In this document: piece after piece, positions 1-6,513 of the stretch
Position numbering within the stretch: position 1 is the first letter of the stretch
Layout of the letters: the number at the start of each line of letters is the position of its first letter
Assembly: GCA_002329525.1 (NCBI GenBank)
Contig: DCTI01000070.1
Coordinates: 2,199 to 14,113 of the forward strand
Length of the DNA: 11,915 bases
Direction: 5' to 3'
Origin: Negativicutes bacterium UBA1444
GTDB lineage: Bacteria; Bacillota; Negativicutes; UBA1444
Made by a program: the position numbers and the translations under genes
Notes under the pieces: model-generated
Told to the model about the DNA's origin: nothing
Seen by the model: the letters and a program-made list of their open reading frames with translations, nothing else
Database searches by the model: none

Positions 1-2
1 TC

Positions 3-167
3 TTTCCGGGAATCTATTCTCCCGACTACTACTTTGTGGCGGAAGAGTATACACCCTACTGGACACTATGCGTGGCTGTGCAGAAGAACGCTTACGTGTC
101 CAGGGCGGCCAAAGTTTTTATCCGCATTGTCAGTGAAAAATACGGCAACACCAGGATTGATTTATGA
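3..167 (+). CDS. Probable LysR-type transcriptional regulator, C-terminal end (partial)
   Basis: Frame 3 is open from the left edge to a TGA at 165-167 and gives 54 residues. They read FPGIYSPDYYFVAEEYTPYW, then a segment with KNAYVSRAAKVFIRIV, ending in TRIDL. The pattern 'aromatic-x-LCVAV-x-KN-x-YVS-x-AAKVFI-x-(I/L)V' is how the effector-binding domain of many LysR-family regulators ends: last beta strand, then the last amphipathic helix. The DNA-binding N-terminus is outside the window, so target and ligand cannot be inferred. The gene converges with the minus-strand rsgA. No other start in this stretch gives a plausible protein. The family call rests on a short tail. Confidence 0.55.
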   Translation, partial: FPGIYSPDYYFVAEEYTPYWTLCVAVQKNAYVSRAAKVFIRIVSEKYGNTRIDL

Positions 168-216
168 GTGCCGGCAGTTCCGTGAATCGAGGTCGCTATT
201 ATTTTTTGATTTGACG

Positions 217-249
217 AAAAAAAACGTCTGAACCTTTCACAGTTCAGAC
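217..249 (-). terminator. Intrinsic terminator of rsgA
   Basis: GTCTGAAC at 226-233 and GTTCAGAC at 242-249 form a perfect 8-bp stem with an 8-nt loop. Eight A's at 217-224 become a U8 tract when read on the minus strand, directly after the stem. It lies about 35 nt beyond the rsgA stop. There is no U tract on the plus-strand side, so it should act mainly on rsgA. Confidence 0.85.
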
Positions 250-282
250 AATGTCAACTCGCAAACAATGAACGCACCATCG

Positions 283-1356
283 TCAAAGGCCCCTTTTCCT
301 GTTGGCGTTTTTCATCAGTTGGCGGGCATTTTTCCGGCCACCGACAGCAGCGAACATAACGGTCGTTTTTTCCTCCTCGATCTGGCGCGAATTCAGTCCG
401 GCATAACGGGATTCCTGCCGCAACTTGCGCCAGGAATCCAGGCGCGCCGCCGGCAACCGTCCCTCCGCCACCGCCTGCAGCACCGCGCAGTCCGGCTCCC
501 GCTCATGGGTGCAATCGCTGAACCGGCAATCGGCTGCCAGTTCGGCGATGTCGGCGAACGCCGCCGCCAGATCCGCGCCTTCCAGCGCCAGTTCCCGCAT
601 CCCCGGCGTGTCAATGACGATGCCGCCGCCGGGTAGAACGATCATCTCCCGGCGGGTGGTCGTGTGCCGTCCTTTGCCGTCCCGCCGCAGACCGCCGCTG
701 GCCAGTTCGTCGCTTCCCAGCAAACGGTTGATCAGCGTCGACTTGCCGACGCCGGACGAACCGATGAAGGCCACTGTCCGACCCGGCTCCAGATATTCCG
801 TCAACACCGCCGCCCCCTCTTGCTCCAGGCTGCACACCGGCAACACCGGCGCGCCGCAGGCGCTGAACGAAATCTCAGCCAGTTTGGCGGCCAAATCGTC
901 GCAAAGGTCGGTTTTGGTCAGCACGACAACCGGCAGGGCGCCGCTGTCCCAGACCAGGCTGAGGTAACGTTCCAGCCGGCGCGGATTGTAGTCACCGTTC
1001 AGTGCCATGCAGATGAACACTGTGTCCAGATTGGCGGCGATCATCTGCTCCTGCCCAGCTGTTCCGGCCGCCCGGCGAATCAGAGCGCTATGGCGCGGCA
1101 GCACTTGCCGGATCAATGCCGGCCCCGCCGGATTTGGCTCCAGCAGCACGAAATCACCAACCGCCGGAAACTCCGCCGGCCGAAGCGCGGCATGACGCAA
1201 CCGGCCGGCAACCACGGCCATTACCTCGCCCTGCTCCGTCCAAACCTTATATCCGTCACGGTATTGCGACGCCACCCGGCCGATCGCGTCCTCCCCACAA
1301 GCGGCCTCGGCCTGCGCGGCTCTCAATCCCAGACAGTTCAAATCCAATCGCTGCAT
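283..1356 (-). CDS. rsgA: Ribosome small subunit-dependent GTPase A (RsgA/YjeQ family)
   Basis: A 357-residue circularly permuted GTPase. Family members bind the 30S subunit late in assembly and help release maturation factors on GTP hydrolysis. An N-terminal OB-like region (about 25-95) precedes the GTPase motifs in permuted order: G4 TKTD (147-150), G1/P-loop GSSGVGKST (199-207), G2 region RHTTT (230-234), G3 DTPG (249-252). A C-terminal zinc-binding cluster follows (C277, C282, H284, C290), then a basic tail ending NRKRGL. The frame runs 22 codons further upstream, but the ATG at 1356 has GGGAGG 8 nt ahead and the upstream part has no family similarity, so this start was chosen. It is a single gene with its own terminator, not in the usual phosphatase-kinase-rsgA-rpe cluster. 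Its length and basic tail resemble the longer second RsgA paralogue seen in some Bacillota (inference). Confidence 0.95.
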   Translation of the reverse strand: MQRLDLNCLGLRAAQAEAACGEDAIGRVASQYRDGYKVWTEQGEVMAVVAGRLRHAALRPAEFPAVGDFVLLEPNPAGPALIRQVLPRHSALIRRAAGTAGQEQMIAANLDTVFICMALNGDYNPRRLERYLSLVWDSGALPVVVLTKTDLCDDLAAKLAEISFSACGAPVLPVCSLEQEGAAVLTEYLEPGRTVAFIGSSGVGKSTLINRLLGSDELASGGLRRDGKGRHTTTRREMIVLPGGGIVIDTPGMRELALEGADLAAAFADIAELAADCRFSDCTHEREPDCAVLQAVAEGRLPAARLDSWRKLRQESRYAGLNSRQIEEEKTTVMFAAVGGRKNARQLMKNANRKRGL

Positions 1357-1386
1357 TTTCTTTCCTCCCTGAACGGTTTCACCCGC

Positions 1387-1397
1387 AGTATAACACA
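1387..1397 (-). promoter_or_regulatory. Possible extended -10 promoter element for rsgA
   Basis: On the minus strand the element reads TGTGTTATACT: TATACT preceded by TG one base upstream, as in extended -10 promoters. No good -35 lies 17 bp upstream. It would give a leader of about 25 nt before the 1356 start. The upstream gene ends in a terminator at 1434-1472, so rsgA needs its own promoter here. Confidence 0.4.
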
Positions 1398-1433
1398 TCG
1401 GACCGCCGGTCGGGGTCGCCATCTTGCTTCAGA

Positions 1434-1472
1434 AATAAAAGAGCGCCAAAAGGACCCGTCCTCCTGGCGCTC
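1434..1472 (-). terminator. Intrinsic terminator after the CD3324-like gene
   Basis: Outer arms GAGCGCCA (1441-1448) and TGGCGCTC (1465-1472) and inner arms AGGAC (1451-1455) and GTCCT (1458-1462) make a 13-bp stem with a small symmetric internal loop. On the minus strand it starts 4 nt after the stop codon and is followed by TTTTATTT (1440-1433). The plus strand also has TTTATT after the stem, so some bidirectional activity is possible. Confidence 0.85.
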
Positions 1473-1476
1473 TTTA

Positions 1477-1749
1477 TTACTCCTGGATATACCCGGTGAC
1501 AATCTTATACACCGTCTTCGGCGACAGATAGTAGGCTTCCGCCAGTTGGCGCACCGGCACTCCCACCTGGTGGCGCCGGCGAATTTCCTCGTTACGCCGC
1601 CGGGTGACCTGGCGGCTGGTTGTGGCTTCGCCCCAGCTGCGCTGACATCCTTCCTTGCGCGGAATATACAGATACTCACCGTCGACGTATTCCTGAACCA
1701 GTTGCAACAGCGTCGCCGGCAATACGTCATTGGCCGCTTTGTAGCCCAT
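1477..1749 (-). CDS. Small helix-turn-helix protein, CD3324-like family
   Basis: A 90-residue protein. Residues 3-40 carry the pattern YKAANDVLP, LQLVQEYVDGEYLYIPRK and SWGE; residues 62-85 form a helix-turn-helix (VPVRQLAEAYYLSPKTVYKI). This matches my memory of the clostridial CD3324 family, small proteins with a Mor/response-regulator-like HTH and no well-defined role. It probably binds DNA, but target and signal are unknown. The ATG at 1749 follows GGGAGGGAGCAAC, a strong ribosome binding site; a TTG five codons upstream lies inside that site and was rejected. The gene has its own promoter (1891-1919), a 135-nt leader and a terminator just after the stop, so it is monocistronic. Confidence 0.8.
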   Translation of the reverse strand: MGYKAANDVLPATLLQLVQEYVDGEYLYIPRKEGCQRSWGEATTSRQVTRRRNEEIRRRHQVGVPVRQLAEAYYLSPKTVYKIVTGYIQE

Positions 1750-1807
1750 GTTGCTCCCTCCCAAATTTCATTCAGGATCGAGCAAAGGCCGTCAGCTATT
1801 CGTGATC

Positions 1808-1886
1808 AGTGCGACAGCCTCTGCTCCGCACGGACCACAGACTCCGATTTACCGATAAGTCATGCTCCCTTTCTTGTGGATTCCAC
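1808..1886 (-). other. Long leader of the CD3324-like gene: TSS palindrome and hairpin
   Basis: The leader predicted from the promoter runs from about 1884 to 1750. At its 5' end GTGGA-A-TCCAC (1876-1886) is an 11-bp palindrome overlapping the expected start site, a sensible place for an operator. Further in, GTGCG and CGCAC arms (1808-1830), with inner AGC/GCT pairing, form a hairpin without a U tract. I recognise no riboswitch class here. Confidence 0.35.
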
Positions 1887-1890
1887 GAGT

Positions 1891-1919
1891 ATCATATTCA
1901 TTCCTGGCGGCAAAGTCAA
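1891..1919 (-). promoter_or_regulatory. Sigma70-type promoter for the CD3324-like gene
   Basis: Minus strand: -35 TTGACT (1919-1914), 17-bp spacer, -10 TATGAT (1896-1891). Both boxes match consensus in 5 of 6 positions with ideal spacing. It lies downstream of the tspO stop and points at the 1749 start, giving a start site near 1884. Confidence 0.7.
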
Positions 1920-1990
1920 GACGGCCTGCCAATTGGGGATCAACCGACGGACGAACCAAGTTCTGCCCGACTCCAAACCAAACCGGAGAA

Positions 1991-2461
1991 TCATCGGTTC
2001 AAAATCCAATAGCCGTAGTTCAAATAGCTGGCAAAACCAACCCAACATAGATAGGGCAGCAACAGCAGCGCGCTTTTGCGCGAAATCCGTCCGAACAGGA
2101 AGATATTCCACAGTATCGCCGCGATCAGGATAAGAATCACCAAAAAGCCGCCGGCCGGCGAACGCAGGCCGAAAAAAACCGCCGACCAGGCCATGTTCAG
2201 GAACAGCTGGAACGCAAACGCCAACAGGGCGAGCCTTTTTGTTTTTTGCCCGTCGCTGCTCCAAATGAAATACAGGGATACCGCCATCAGCAGGTACAAA
2301 CTATTCCAAACCGGCGCAAACACCCAGTTCGGCGGCGCGAACTCCGGTCGGATCAACCGGGGATACCAGCTGTTCACCGAAGTTCCGGTGAACAGACCGC
2401 CCACTGCTCCAGCGCCGAAACAAACGGCAAGACTGGCGGCAAACTTTCGGAACCTTTTCAT
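1991..2461 (-). CDS. tspO: TspO/MBR family membrane protein (tryptophan-rich sensory protein)
   Basis: A 156-residue, five-helix membrane protein, the usual length for the TspO/peripheral benzodiazepine receptor family, whose members bind tetrapyrroles and affect their handling and photo-oxidative stress responses. Family hallmarks are visible: SWYPRLIRPEFAPPNWVFAP plus VW (31-52), QLFLNMAWSAVFFGL (85-99), and PYLCWVGFASYLNYGYW (136-152), with the expected Trp/Tyr-rich faces. The ATG at 2461 has GGGGGGAG 4 nt upstream; a TTG one codon earlier would sit too close to that site. It appears to be a single gene. No tetrapyrrole genes are adjacent, so its physiological ligand is open. Confidence 0.93.
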   Translation of the reverse strand: MKRFRKFAASLAVCFGAGAVGGLFTGTSVNSWYPRLIRPEFAPPNWVFAPVWNSLYLLMAVSLYFIWSSDGQKTKRLALLAFAFQLFLNMAWSAVFFGLRSPAGGFLVILILIAAILWNIFLFGRISRKSALLLLPYLCWVGFASYLNYGYWILNR

Positions 2462-2648
2462 CAAGCTCCCCCCGTCTACTAACGTTCACGGGATCAAACT
2501 CCTGGAATATTGACGCAGTGTTTCTGACAATCTTAAAAAAGAAAACAAGAAGGTTTTACAGTTTACTGTTTTATATGTTTTTAGGTATTAACGTTTATAT
2601 GTTTATAGTACACTCTCAGCCTTGATTTATCAGCGTTTTTTTGATGTT
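2462..2648. other. Gene-free AT-rich segment upstream of tspO
   Basis: No credible gene. It should hold the tspO promoter, but I find no convincing -35/-10 pair on the minus strand. A 12-bp palindrome ACAGT-TT-ACTGT lies at 2558-2569, and two identical TTTATATGTTT copies start at 2570 and 2594, 24 bp apart. A plus-strand TTGACG (from 2512) has only a poor partner TTAAAA. Composition is markedly more AT-rich than the flanking genes. Confidence 0.4.
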
Positions 2649-2720
2649 GACGGGTCCGCGGACGGGTCCGCAGATGGGTTCACGGACGGGTTCACGGACG
2701 GGTTCACGGACCCGTCCGGA
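2649..2720. repeat. Five 12-bp tandem repeats capped by an inverted copy
   Basis: Five head-to-tail 12-bp units (consensus GACGGGTTCACG or GACGGGTCCGCG) occupy 2649-2708. The first two are the TCCGC type, the last two are identical TTCACG types, and the third is a hybrid (GATGGGTTCACG). Right after them comes the reverse complement: CGGACCCGTCCG (2707-2718) pairs perfectly with CGGACGGGTCCG (2659-2670), allowing a 12-bp stem around 36 bp, exactly three units. The plus frame reads as (DGSA/DGFT) repeats, but I see no supported gene. It lies between tspO and the flavin reductase gene. Confidence 0.9.
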
Positions 2721-2775
2721 CGCAAAATCAGGAAACCCTTGGCGGGTAGATCTTTATTCATCCCCGAAATTATCC

Positions 2776-2795
2776 AAAATTCGCTGCCCGCGAAT
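2776..2795 (-). terminator. Weak intrinsic terminator after the flavin reductase-like gene
   Basis: Directly after the TAG at 2798-2796 the minus strand reads ATTCGC-GGGCA-GCGAAT followed by TTTTGG. The stem is 6 bp with a 5-nt loop and the U run is short, so termination may be partial. Confidence 0.45.
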
Positions 2796-3341
2796 CTACA
2801 CACCATCAGGAATCTTATCCGCCATTAGATGGCGCAGATTGATCGTTTCCCCGTCAACCACAAACGTGCCGTCGCCATTGGCATGGAACGTGCGCCGCTC
2901 CTGCCGTTTCTTGTCAATCCAGGCCTGTACCCCCTGTAACAGAAAGATTCCGGGTTCTTCAAGGTATCCGGTCACCCGGCATTCCAGACAGGCAAGGCAT
3001 TCGGCCACCAACGGCGCGCCAACTTTTCGGGCAGGCAATGGCGTCAATTCAAATGTTTTGAACTTGTCGACATCCTTCCCTGAGCAGTCGCCGATTCGGA
3101 TTACCCGTTCGGCAATATCGACGGTTGGCACCGCCAGCACACATTCCCGGGTTTGCGTCAAGGCATGGAACGAATGGTTCCAGGGGCCGGTCGTCAATGC
3201 CAGTTGCGGCGTAAAATCAGTGACCATATGCCACGAAATTGTCATCAGGTTGTTTTTTTCGCCATCATTCGTAGCCACCAGAATGACCGGCCCCGGTTCA
3301 AACAGCATGAAGGCCTTTTTTAATGGTAATTCGCTAAACAC
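2796..3341 (-). CDS. Flavin reductase-like / FMN-binding split-barrel domain protein
   Basis: A protein of about 181 residues, typical for the flavin-reductase-like (DIM6/NTAB) family, which binds FMN in a split barrel and usually reduces free flavin or supports an oxygenase. Visible pattern: GPVILVATNDGEKNNLMTIS (17-36), a strand-turn-strand with the family NxMTxSW motif; TPQLAL (44-49); DCSGKDVDKF (85-94), the loop preceding the DKF helix; and a C-terminal strand with GVQAW. Several non-ATG starts cluster (GTG 3353, GTG 3350, TTG 3344, GTG 3341). GTG 3341 has GGTGG 5 nt upstream and gives MFSELPLKKAF, so I prefer it; the choice is uncertain by up to four codons. It is divergent from the MATE gene across about 150 bp. 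Substrate unknown. Confidence 0.85.
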   Translation of the reverse strand: MFSELPLKKAFMLFEPGPVILVATNDGEKNNLMTISWHMVTDFTPQLALTTGPWNHSFHALTQTRECVLAVPTVDIAERVIRIGDCSGKDVDKFKTFELTPLPARKVGAPLVAECLACLECRVTGYLEEPGIFLLQGVQAWIDKKRQERRTFHANGDGTFVVDGETINLRHLMADKIPDGV

Positions 3342-3493
3342 CAAGACCACCACCCTTCGCTTATTTGTATGTATTGTTTCTTCCCCAAACCCTACTACTC
3401 CTTCCAGGTTGCGTCTCGTGCAAGTTGTTTTTGGAAATAATGGCAGGAAATGAGCAGGGACCGCCGAACATAGATGGAAAAGGGGAACGTGTA

Positions 3494-4885
3494 ATGAAAC
3501 AAACTCCGGATATGGCCCAGGGCAAGGTATCCGCCGTGCTGTTCCGTCTGGCCTTGCCCATGATGATCTCCCTGTTTTTTCAGAACCTATACGTTTATGT
3601 CAACACCGTCTATGTTTCCTGGCTCGGTGACCTGCCGCTGGCCGCGGTTTCGCTGGCGTTGCCGCTGACCTATCTGGCCATGTCGCTGTCCAAAGGCGTC
3701 GCCATGGGCGCAATGGTGTTGATGAGCCATGCCCGGGGCGCCGCGGATGAGGCGGCGGCAAAACGGACCGCCGACGCGATGTTGCCGCTGATGCTTTCCG
3801 TCATGGCCTGTTTCTTGCCGTTGATGTTGCCTCAAGTGTCCAGCCGCTTTTTTGCCCTGATGGGAACCGGGCCGGAAGTTGCCGGTTACGGAATCGGCTA
3901 TGTGTTTTGGCTGGTGGCCGGATTTCCGGTAATGGGATATGTGATGGCCTGTGAAGCCGTTTTCACATCCCGCGGCGACACAGTGACCCCCATGAAGGGA
4001 ATGTTATGGGGCAATGGCGTCAACCTGGCGTTGGATCCATTGTTTATCTTCGTCTTCGACTGGGGAACGGCCGGCGCAGCGGCGGCTTCCTTCCTGTCCC
4101 AGTTGCTCTGCGCGGCCTATCTGCGACATTATTTGCAACAGCAAGCCGGCGACTTGGTCTGGAGACCGCAAGGCAGTTTCCTCAGCGAATCTCGTATTAA
4201 CGCGGGACAAGGCGCTTTTGTAGCGATGGCCTATCTCGTCAGTCCGCTGGTGCTAATCTTACTGAACATGATCCTGATCCGGTTCGGACCGGTGGCGGTT
4301 GGTGCCTGGAATCTGATGTCCCGCACCGAACTGATGATCACGCTGCCGGCCATGGGGTTGTTCAATGCCCTGGCCGCTTTCACCAGCTTCAACTTCGGCC
4401 GGCGGGATTACGGGCGTATCAAGGCCGGACTGCTATTTTTCCTGAAATTCGCCTGGGCCTTCTTCGCTGTGGTTTCATTCTTGTTCATGGAGTTTTCCGA
4501 AGCCTGGATGGTTTTGTTCCAACCGGCGCCGGAACTGAAAGCGTTGGGCATCCTCGCCATGAAAGCTTCCGGAATAGCCCTGCTGTTCATGCCGGTCAGC
4601 ATGGCGATGAGCGGAATCGCCCAGGGGTTGAAGCGGCCGCTGTACATGACGATGTATGCGGTAGTTTATCTGTTCCTGCTGCGGTTGCCGCTGGCCTATT
4701 GGATCGCCGGGCATTGGACGGAGAAGGAGGTCTTCTGGGCCCATCCGGCGGCCACAGCTGGCGCTGCTCTGTTTGCAGCCGTCATTTTATGGCGTCTGTT
4801 GGCAAAATGCCGTCAGGAAATGGCCGAGTCAGAAGCGTTAGCCAGTAGTCCAGGGGAAGATCAAAAATGCCTGACGAATAGTTAG
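3494..4885 (+). CDS. MATE family efflux transporter
   Basis: A 463-residue, about 12-helix inner-membrane protein with two MatE halves, the normal size for the family, which exports drugs or cationic compounds using Na+ or H+ gradients. Half 1 covers about residues 14-175 (FFQNLYVYVNTVYVSWLG at 28-45). NLALDPLFIF with D189 and GTAGAAAASF (177-200) is the typical end-of-half loop. Half 2 covers about 240-400, with FGRRDYGRIK at 301-310 matching the FGxxxxxR motif. The frame is open from 3365, but the ATG at 3494 follows AAGGGGAA by 6 nt and starts the family alignment, so the upstream part was left out. The tail from residue 440 is polar and variable. It ends in a strong terminator and is monocistronic. 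Drug specificity cannot be read from sequence. Confidence 0.93.
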   Translation: MKQTPDMAQGKVSAVLFRLALPMMISLFFQNLYVYVNTVYVSWLGDLPLAAVSLALPLTYLAMSLSKGVAMGAMVLMSHARGAADEAAAKRTADAMLPLMLSVMACFLPLMLPQVSSRFFALMGTGPEVAGYGIGYVFWLVAGFPVMGYVMACEAVFTSRGDTVTPMKGMLWGNGVNLALDPLFIFVFDWGTAGAAAASFLSQLLCAAYLRHYLQQQAGDLVWRPQGSFLSESRINAGQGAFVAMAYLVSPLVLILLNMILIRFGPVAVGAWNLMSRTELMITLPAMGLFNALAAFTSFNFGRRDYGRIKAGLLFFLKFAWAFFAVVSFLFMEFSEAWMVLFQPAPELKALGILAMKASGIALLFMPVSMAMSGIAQGLKRPLYMTMYAVVYLFLLRLPLAYWIAGHWTEKEVFWAHPAATAGAALFAAVILWRLLAKCRQEMAESEALASSPGEDQKCLTNS

Positions 4886-4948
4886 TCGACCAGTTGTTTA
4901 AACAGGCCAAGAAAACATCCGCACTGCCAATCGAAATGGTCAAAAGTA

Positions 4949-4987
4949 AAGCATCTTCCCGGCTTAATCCCGGAAGATGCTTTTTTT
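4949..4987 (+). terminator. Intrinsic terminator of the MATE gene, overlapping the opposing gene
   Basis: AAGCATCTTCC (4949-4959) pairs with GGAAGATGCTT (4972-4982), an 11-bp stem with a 12-nt loop, followed by Ts to 4987 on the plus strand. On the minus strand the stem is followed by TACTTTT, a poorer U tract that may also serve the opposing gene. The stop codon and last codons of that gene (4964 upward) lie inside the loop and right arm. Confidence 0.9.
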
Positions 4988-5506
4988 CTCGGCCTGCAAA
5001 TCGCGGGATGACAGATGAATCCATAGTTCTTCCAGCGCTGACATACTGGCCACCCCACACAGGATGTAGGCAAACAAGTTTATATGGATATTGCCGTAAG
5101 CCAGACAGAACGGCGAAACAAACAGCAAAATCCCGGTTGCCTTATTCCCATAAGTGTGGAGTATTTCAAATGTTTTATGTTTCGCACGGACAACCAGCAG
5201 CGAAAATAGCCTAATAAGCCCAATGATCACGATCCAGACAATAATTTCGTTCGCCAGTCCTGGCCATACATAAGGACAGAGCAGCAGGCAGACGACCAAG
5301 ACCATTATCAAATCAGCCACCGAATCAAGTTTTCCGCCCAGGCTGCTCACTGTGTTGGTTTTTCTTGCTACATACCCGTCAAGAACGTCGCTGATCCCGC
5401 AAACAAGATAGATGGTAAAAAACGTTATGCTCAATGGTTTCACAAGAATGAGCACCAACACCAGCACTATTCTTGCAAGCGAAATTCCGTTGGCCAAAGA
5501 AAGCAT
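4964..5506 (-). CDS. CDP-alcohol phosphatidyltransferase family protein
   Basis: A 180-residue membrane enzyme of the family that moves a phosphatidyl group from a CDP-linked lipid to an alcohol (glycerol-3-phosphate, serine, inositol or another). The full signature D-G-x2-A-R-x8-G-x3-D-x3-D is present: D43, G44, A47, R48, G57, D61, D65, with the extra upstream D40 of the metal site. About five to six hydrophobic helices span the rest. The acceptor alcohol cannot be determined; it is shorter than most PssA and near PgsA size. It lies 48 bp after the stress-protein gene on the same strand with no terminator between, so it is probably the last gene of the CDF operon. The ATG at 5506 has only a distant SD (AAGGTGG, about 13 nt away), suggesting modest initiation. 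Its last codons lie within the opposing MATE terminator. Confidence 0.9.
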   Translation of the reverse strand: MLSLANGISLARIVLVLVLILVKPLSITFFTIYLVCGISDVLDGYVARKTNTVSSLGGKLDSVADLIMVLVVCLLLCPYVWPGLANEIIVWIVIIGLIRLFSLLVVRAKHKTFEILHTYGNKATGILLFVSPFCLAYGNIHINLFAYILCGVASMSALEELWIHLSSRDLQAEKKSIFRD

Positions 5507-5554
5507 ATTCTTCGTTTATCCACCTTATTGATGTTACTAACCGCCACATTTTCC

Positions 5555-6448
5555 TTAAGTTATTGCTTTTTTCACTGTTAAAACAGGAATCCTTGATGAG
5601 CTAATCAGATTTCTTACAACGCTGCCGATCATGAGCTCCCCAAGAAAACCGTGACCAACCGCGCCGGCAACAATCATGTCCGGATTGCGCTCCGCAGCAT
5701 ATTGAAGAATCGTATCGGCGATGTCCACGCCCGCCAAAAGCTCCGTACCGATTTCCATCCCCTTGGCTGCTGCGGCTGCCTGGGCTTCCGCCAGCACTTT
5801 CCTATCCGCCTCGTCCACGCCATCCAGTGTGGCTTTAAGTCTCATCGCTGCTCCAGCTTCCGTGCAACTATCCAGTGAATCACTCACCTTCAAAGCCACC
5901 AATTTTGCGTTGGCGTTCCTGCCGATATCGACGGCCAGATTCAAGGCGTTCATGGCGGCTTCCGAGCCGTCGTAAGCCACGAGGATATTTTTCAGGCTTG
6001 TCGGGGCTTGCTGTTCCTTCACAACCAATACCGGTACTTTTGACAAACTCACCATGCTATTCGTCACACTTCCCACGAGCATCCCTTCGATCACCCCATG
6101 CCCCCGAGTCCCGGCGACGATCAAATCAACCTCATTCTGTACGGCATAGTCAAGAAGGGTCGACGCGACGTATCCCAAAAGCAAATCCACATGCACTTTC
6201 AGCTTACAGCGTCTTTTGCATTCGGCCTCTACGTCTTTCAGCATTTGGCGATCTTCTTCTTCGATCTCGGCGTACTGTTCAACCCTCGGGGCGGTAAAAG
6301 CAGCGGGAGGCGGGTCATTGGGCTCGAACACCTTGATCACGTCCAACTCGGCATTGTCATAATTGCCAAGCAGCATCGCCCAACCCAGGGCCGCTTTGCT
6401 GTGTGACGATCCATCGTATGCAACCAGAATTTTTTTCAAATTCGCCAT
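5555..6448 (-). CDS. Universal stress protein, two tandem UspA domains
   Basis: A 297-residue soluble protein made of two Usp domains (about 4-144 and 153-294). Each begins with the strand ILVAYDGS (7-14; 155-162). Each has the ATP-binding motif G-x2-G-x9-G-S: G113, G116, G126-S127 and G262, G265, G275-S276. Both halves thus look nucleotide-binding, unlike tandem Usps with one degenerate half. Members act as stress-survival factors, sometimes sensing ATP to modulate transporters. The ATG at 6448 has GGGAGG 9 nt upstream. An in-frame ATG at 6514 overlaps the CDF stop as TAATG and would add 22 residues without Usp similarity; it could mark coupled translation but is less likely. It follows the CDF gene directly. 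Confidence 0.93.
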   Translation of the reverse strand: MANLKKILVAYDGSSHSKAALGWAMLLGNYDNAELDVIKVFEPNDPPPAAFTAPRVEQYAEIEEEDRQMLKDVEAECKRRCKLKVHVDLLLGYVASTLLDYAVQNEVDLIVAGTRGHGVIEGMLVGSVTNSMVSLSKVPVLVVKEQQAPTSLKNILVAYDGSEAAMNALNLAVDIGRNANAKLVALKVSDSLDSCTEAGAAMRLKATLDGVDEADRKVLAEAQAAAAAKGMEIGTELLAGVDIADTILQYAAERNPDMIVAGAVGHGFLGELMIGSVVRNLISSSRIPVLTVKKAIT

Positions 6449-6513
6449 GCTAATACGCCTCCCGCTCAAGCCATTTTCCACTTGCAGTTGCAAGCTGATT
6501 TTATCAAACTCCA

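Noticed and set aside
664..2133. Long plus-strand open frame of 489 codons antisense to rsgA and running past it
   Set aside because: It is rich in Arg, Gln, His and Pro with no domain, has no ribosome binding site, and overlaps two recognisable minus-strand genes. It is a GC-bias shadow.
1860..2264. Minus-strand frame of 134 codons overlapping tspO
   Set aside because: It lies mostly out of frame inside tspO, which has clear family motifs. Its 3' part covers the promoter of the next gene.
2649..2720. CRISPR-like array
   Set aside because: The 12-bp units are contiguous with no unique spacers and no cas genes nearby, so this is a simple tandem repeat.
2622..2828. Plus-strand small frame with DGSA/DGFT repeats over the tandem repeat
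   Set aside because: It starts at TTG with no SD. The peptide repeat simply follows from a 12-bp DNA repeat, and the frame overlaps the 3' end of the flavin reductase gene.
3342..3493. Promoters for the divergent flavin reductase and MATE genes
   Set aside because: No -35/-10 pair of acceptable quality and spacing was found on either strand, so none is annotated although promoters must exist here or nearby.
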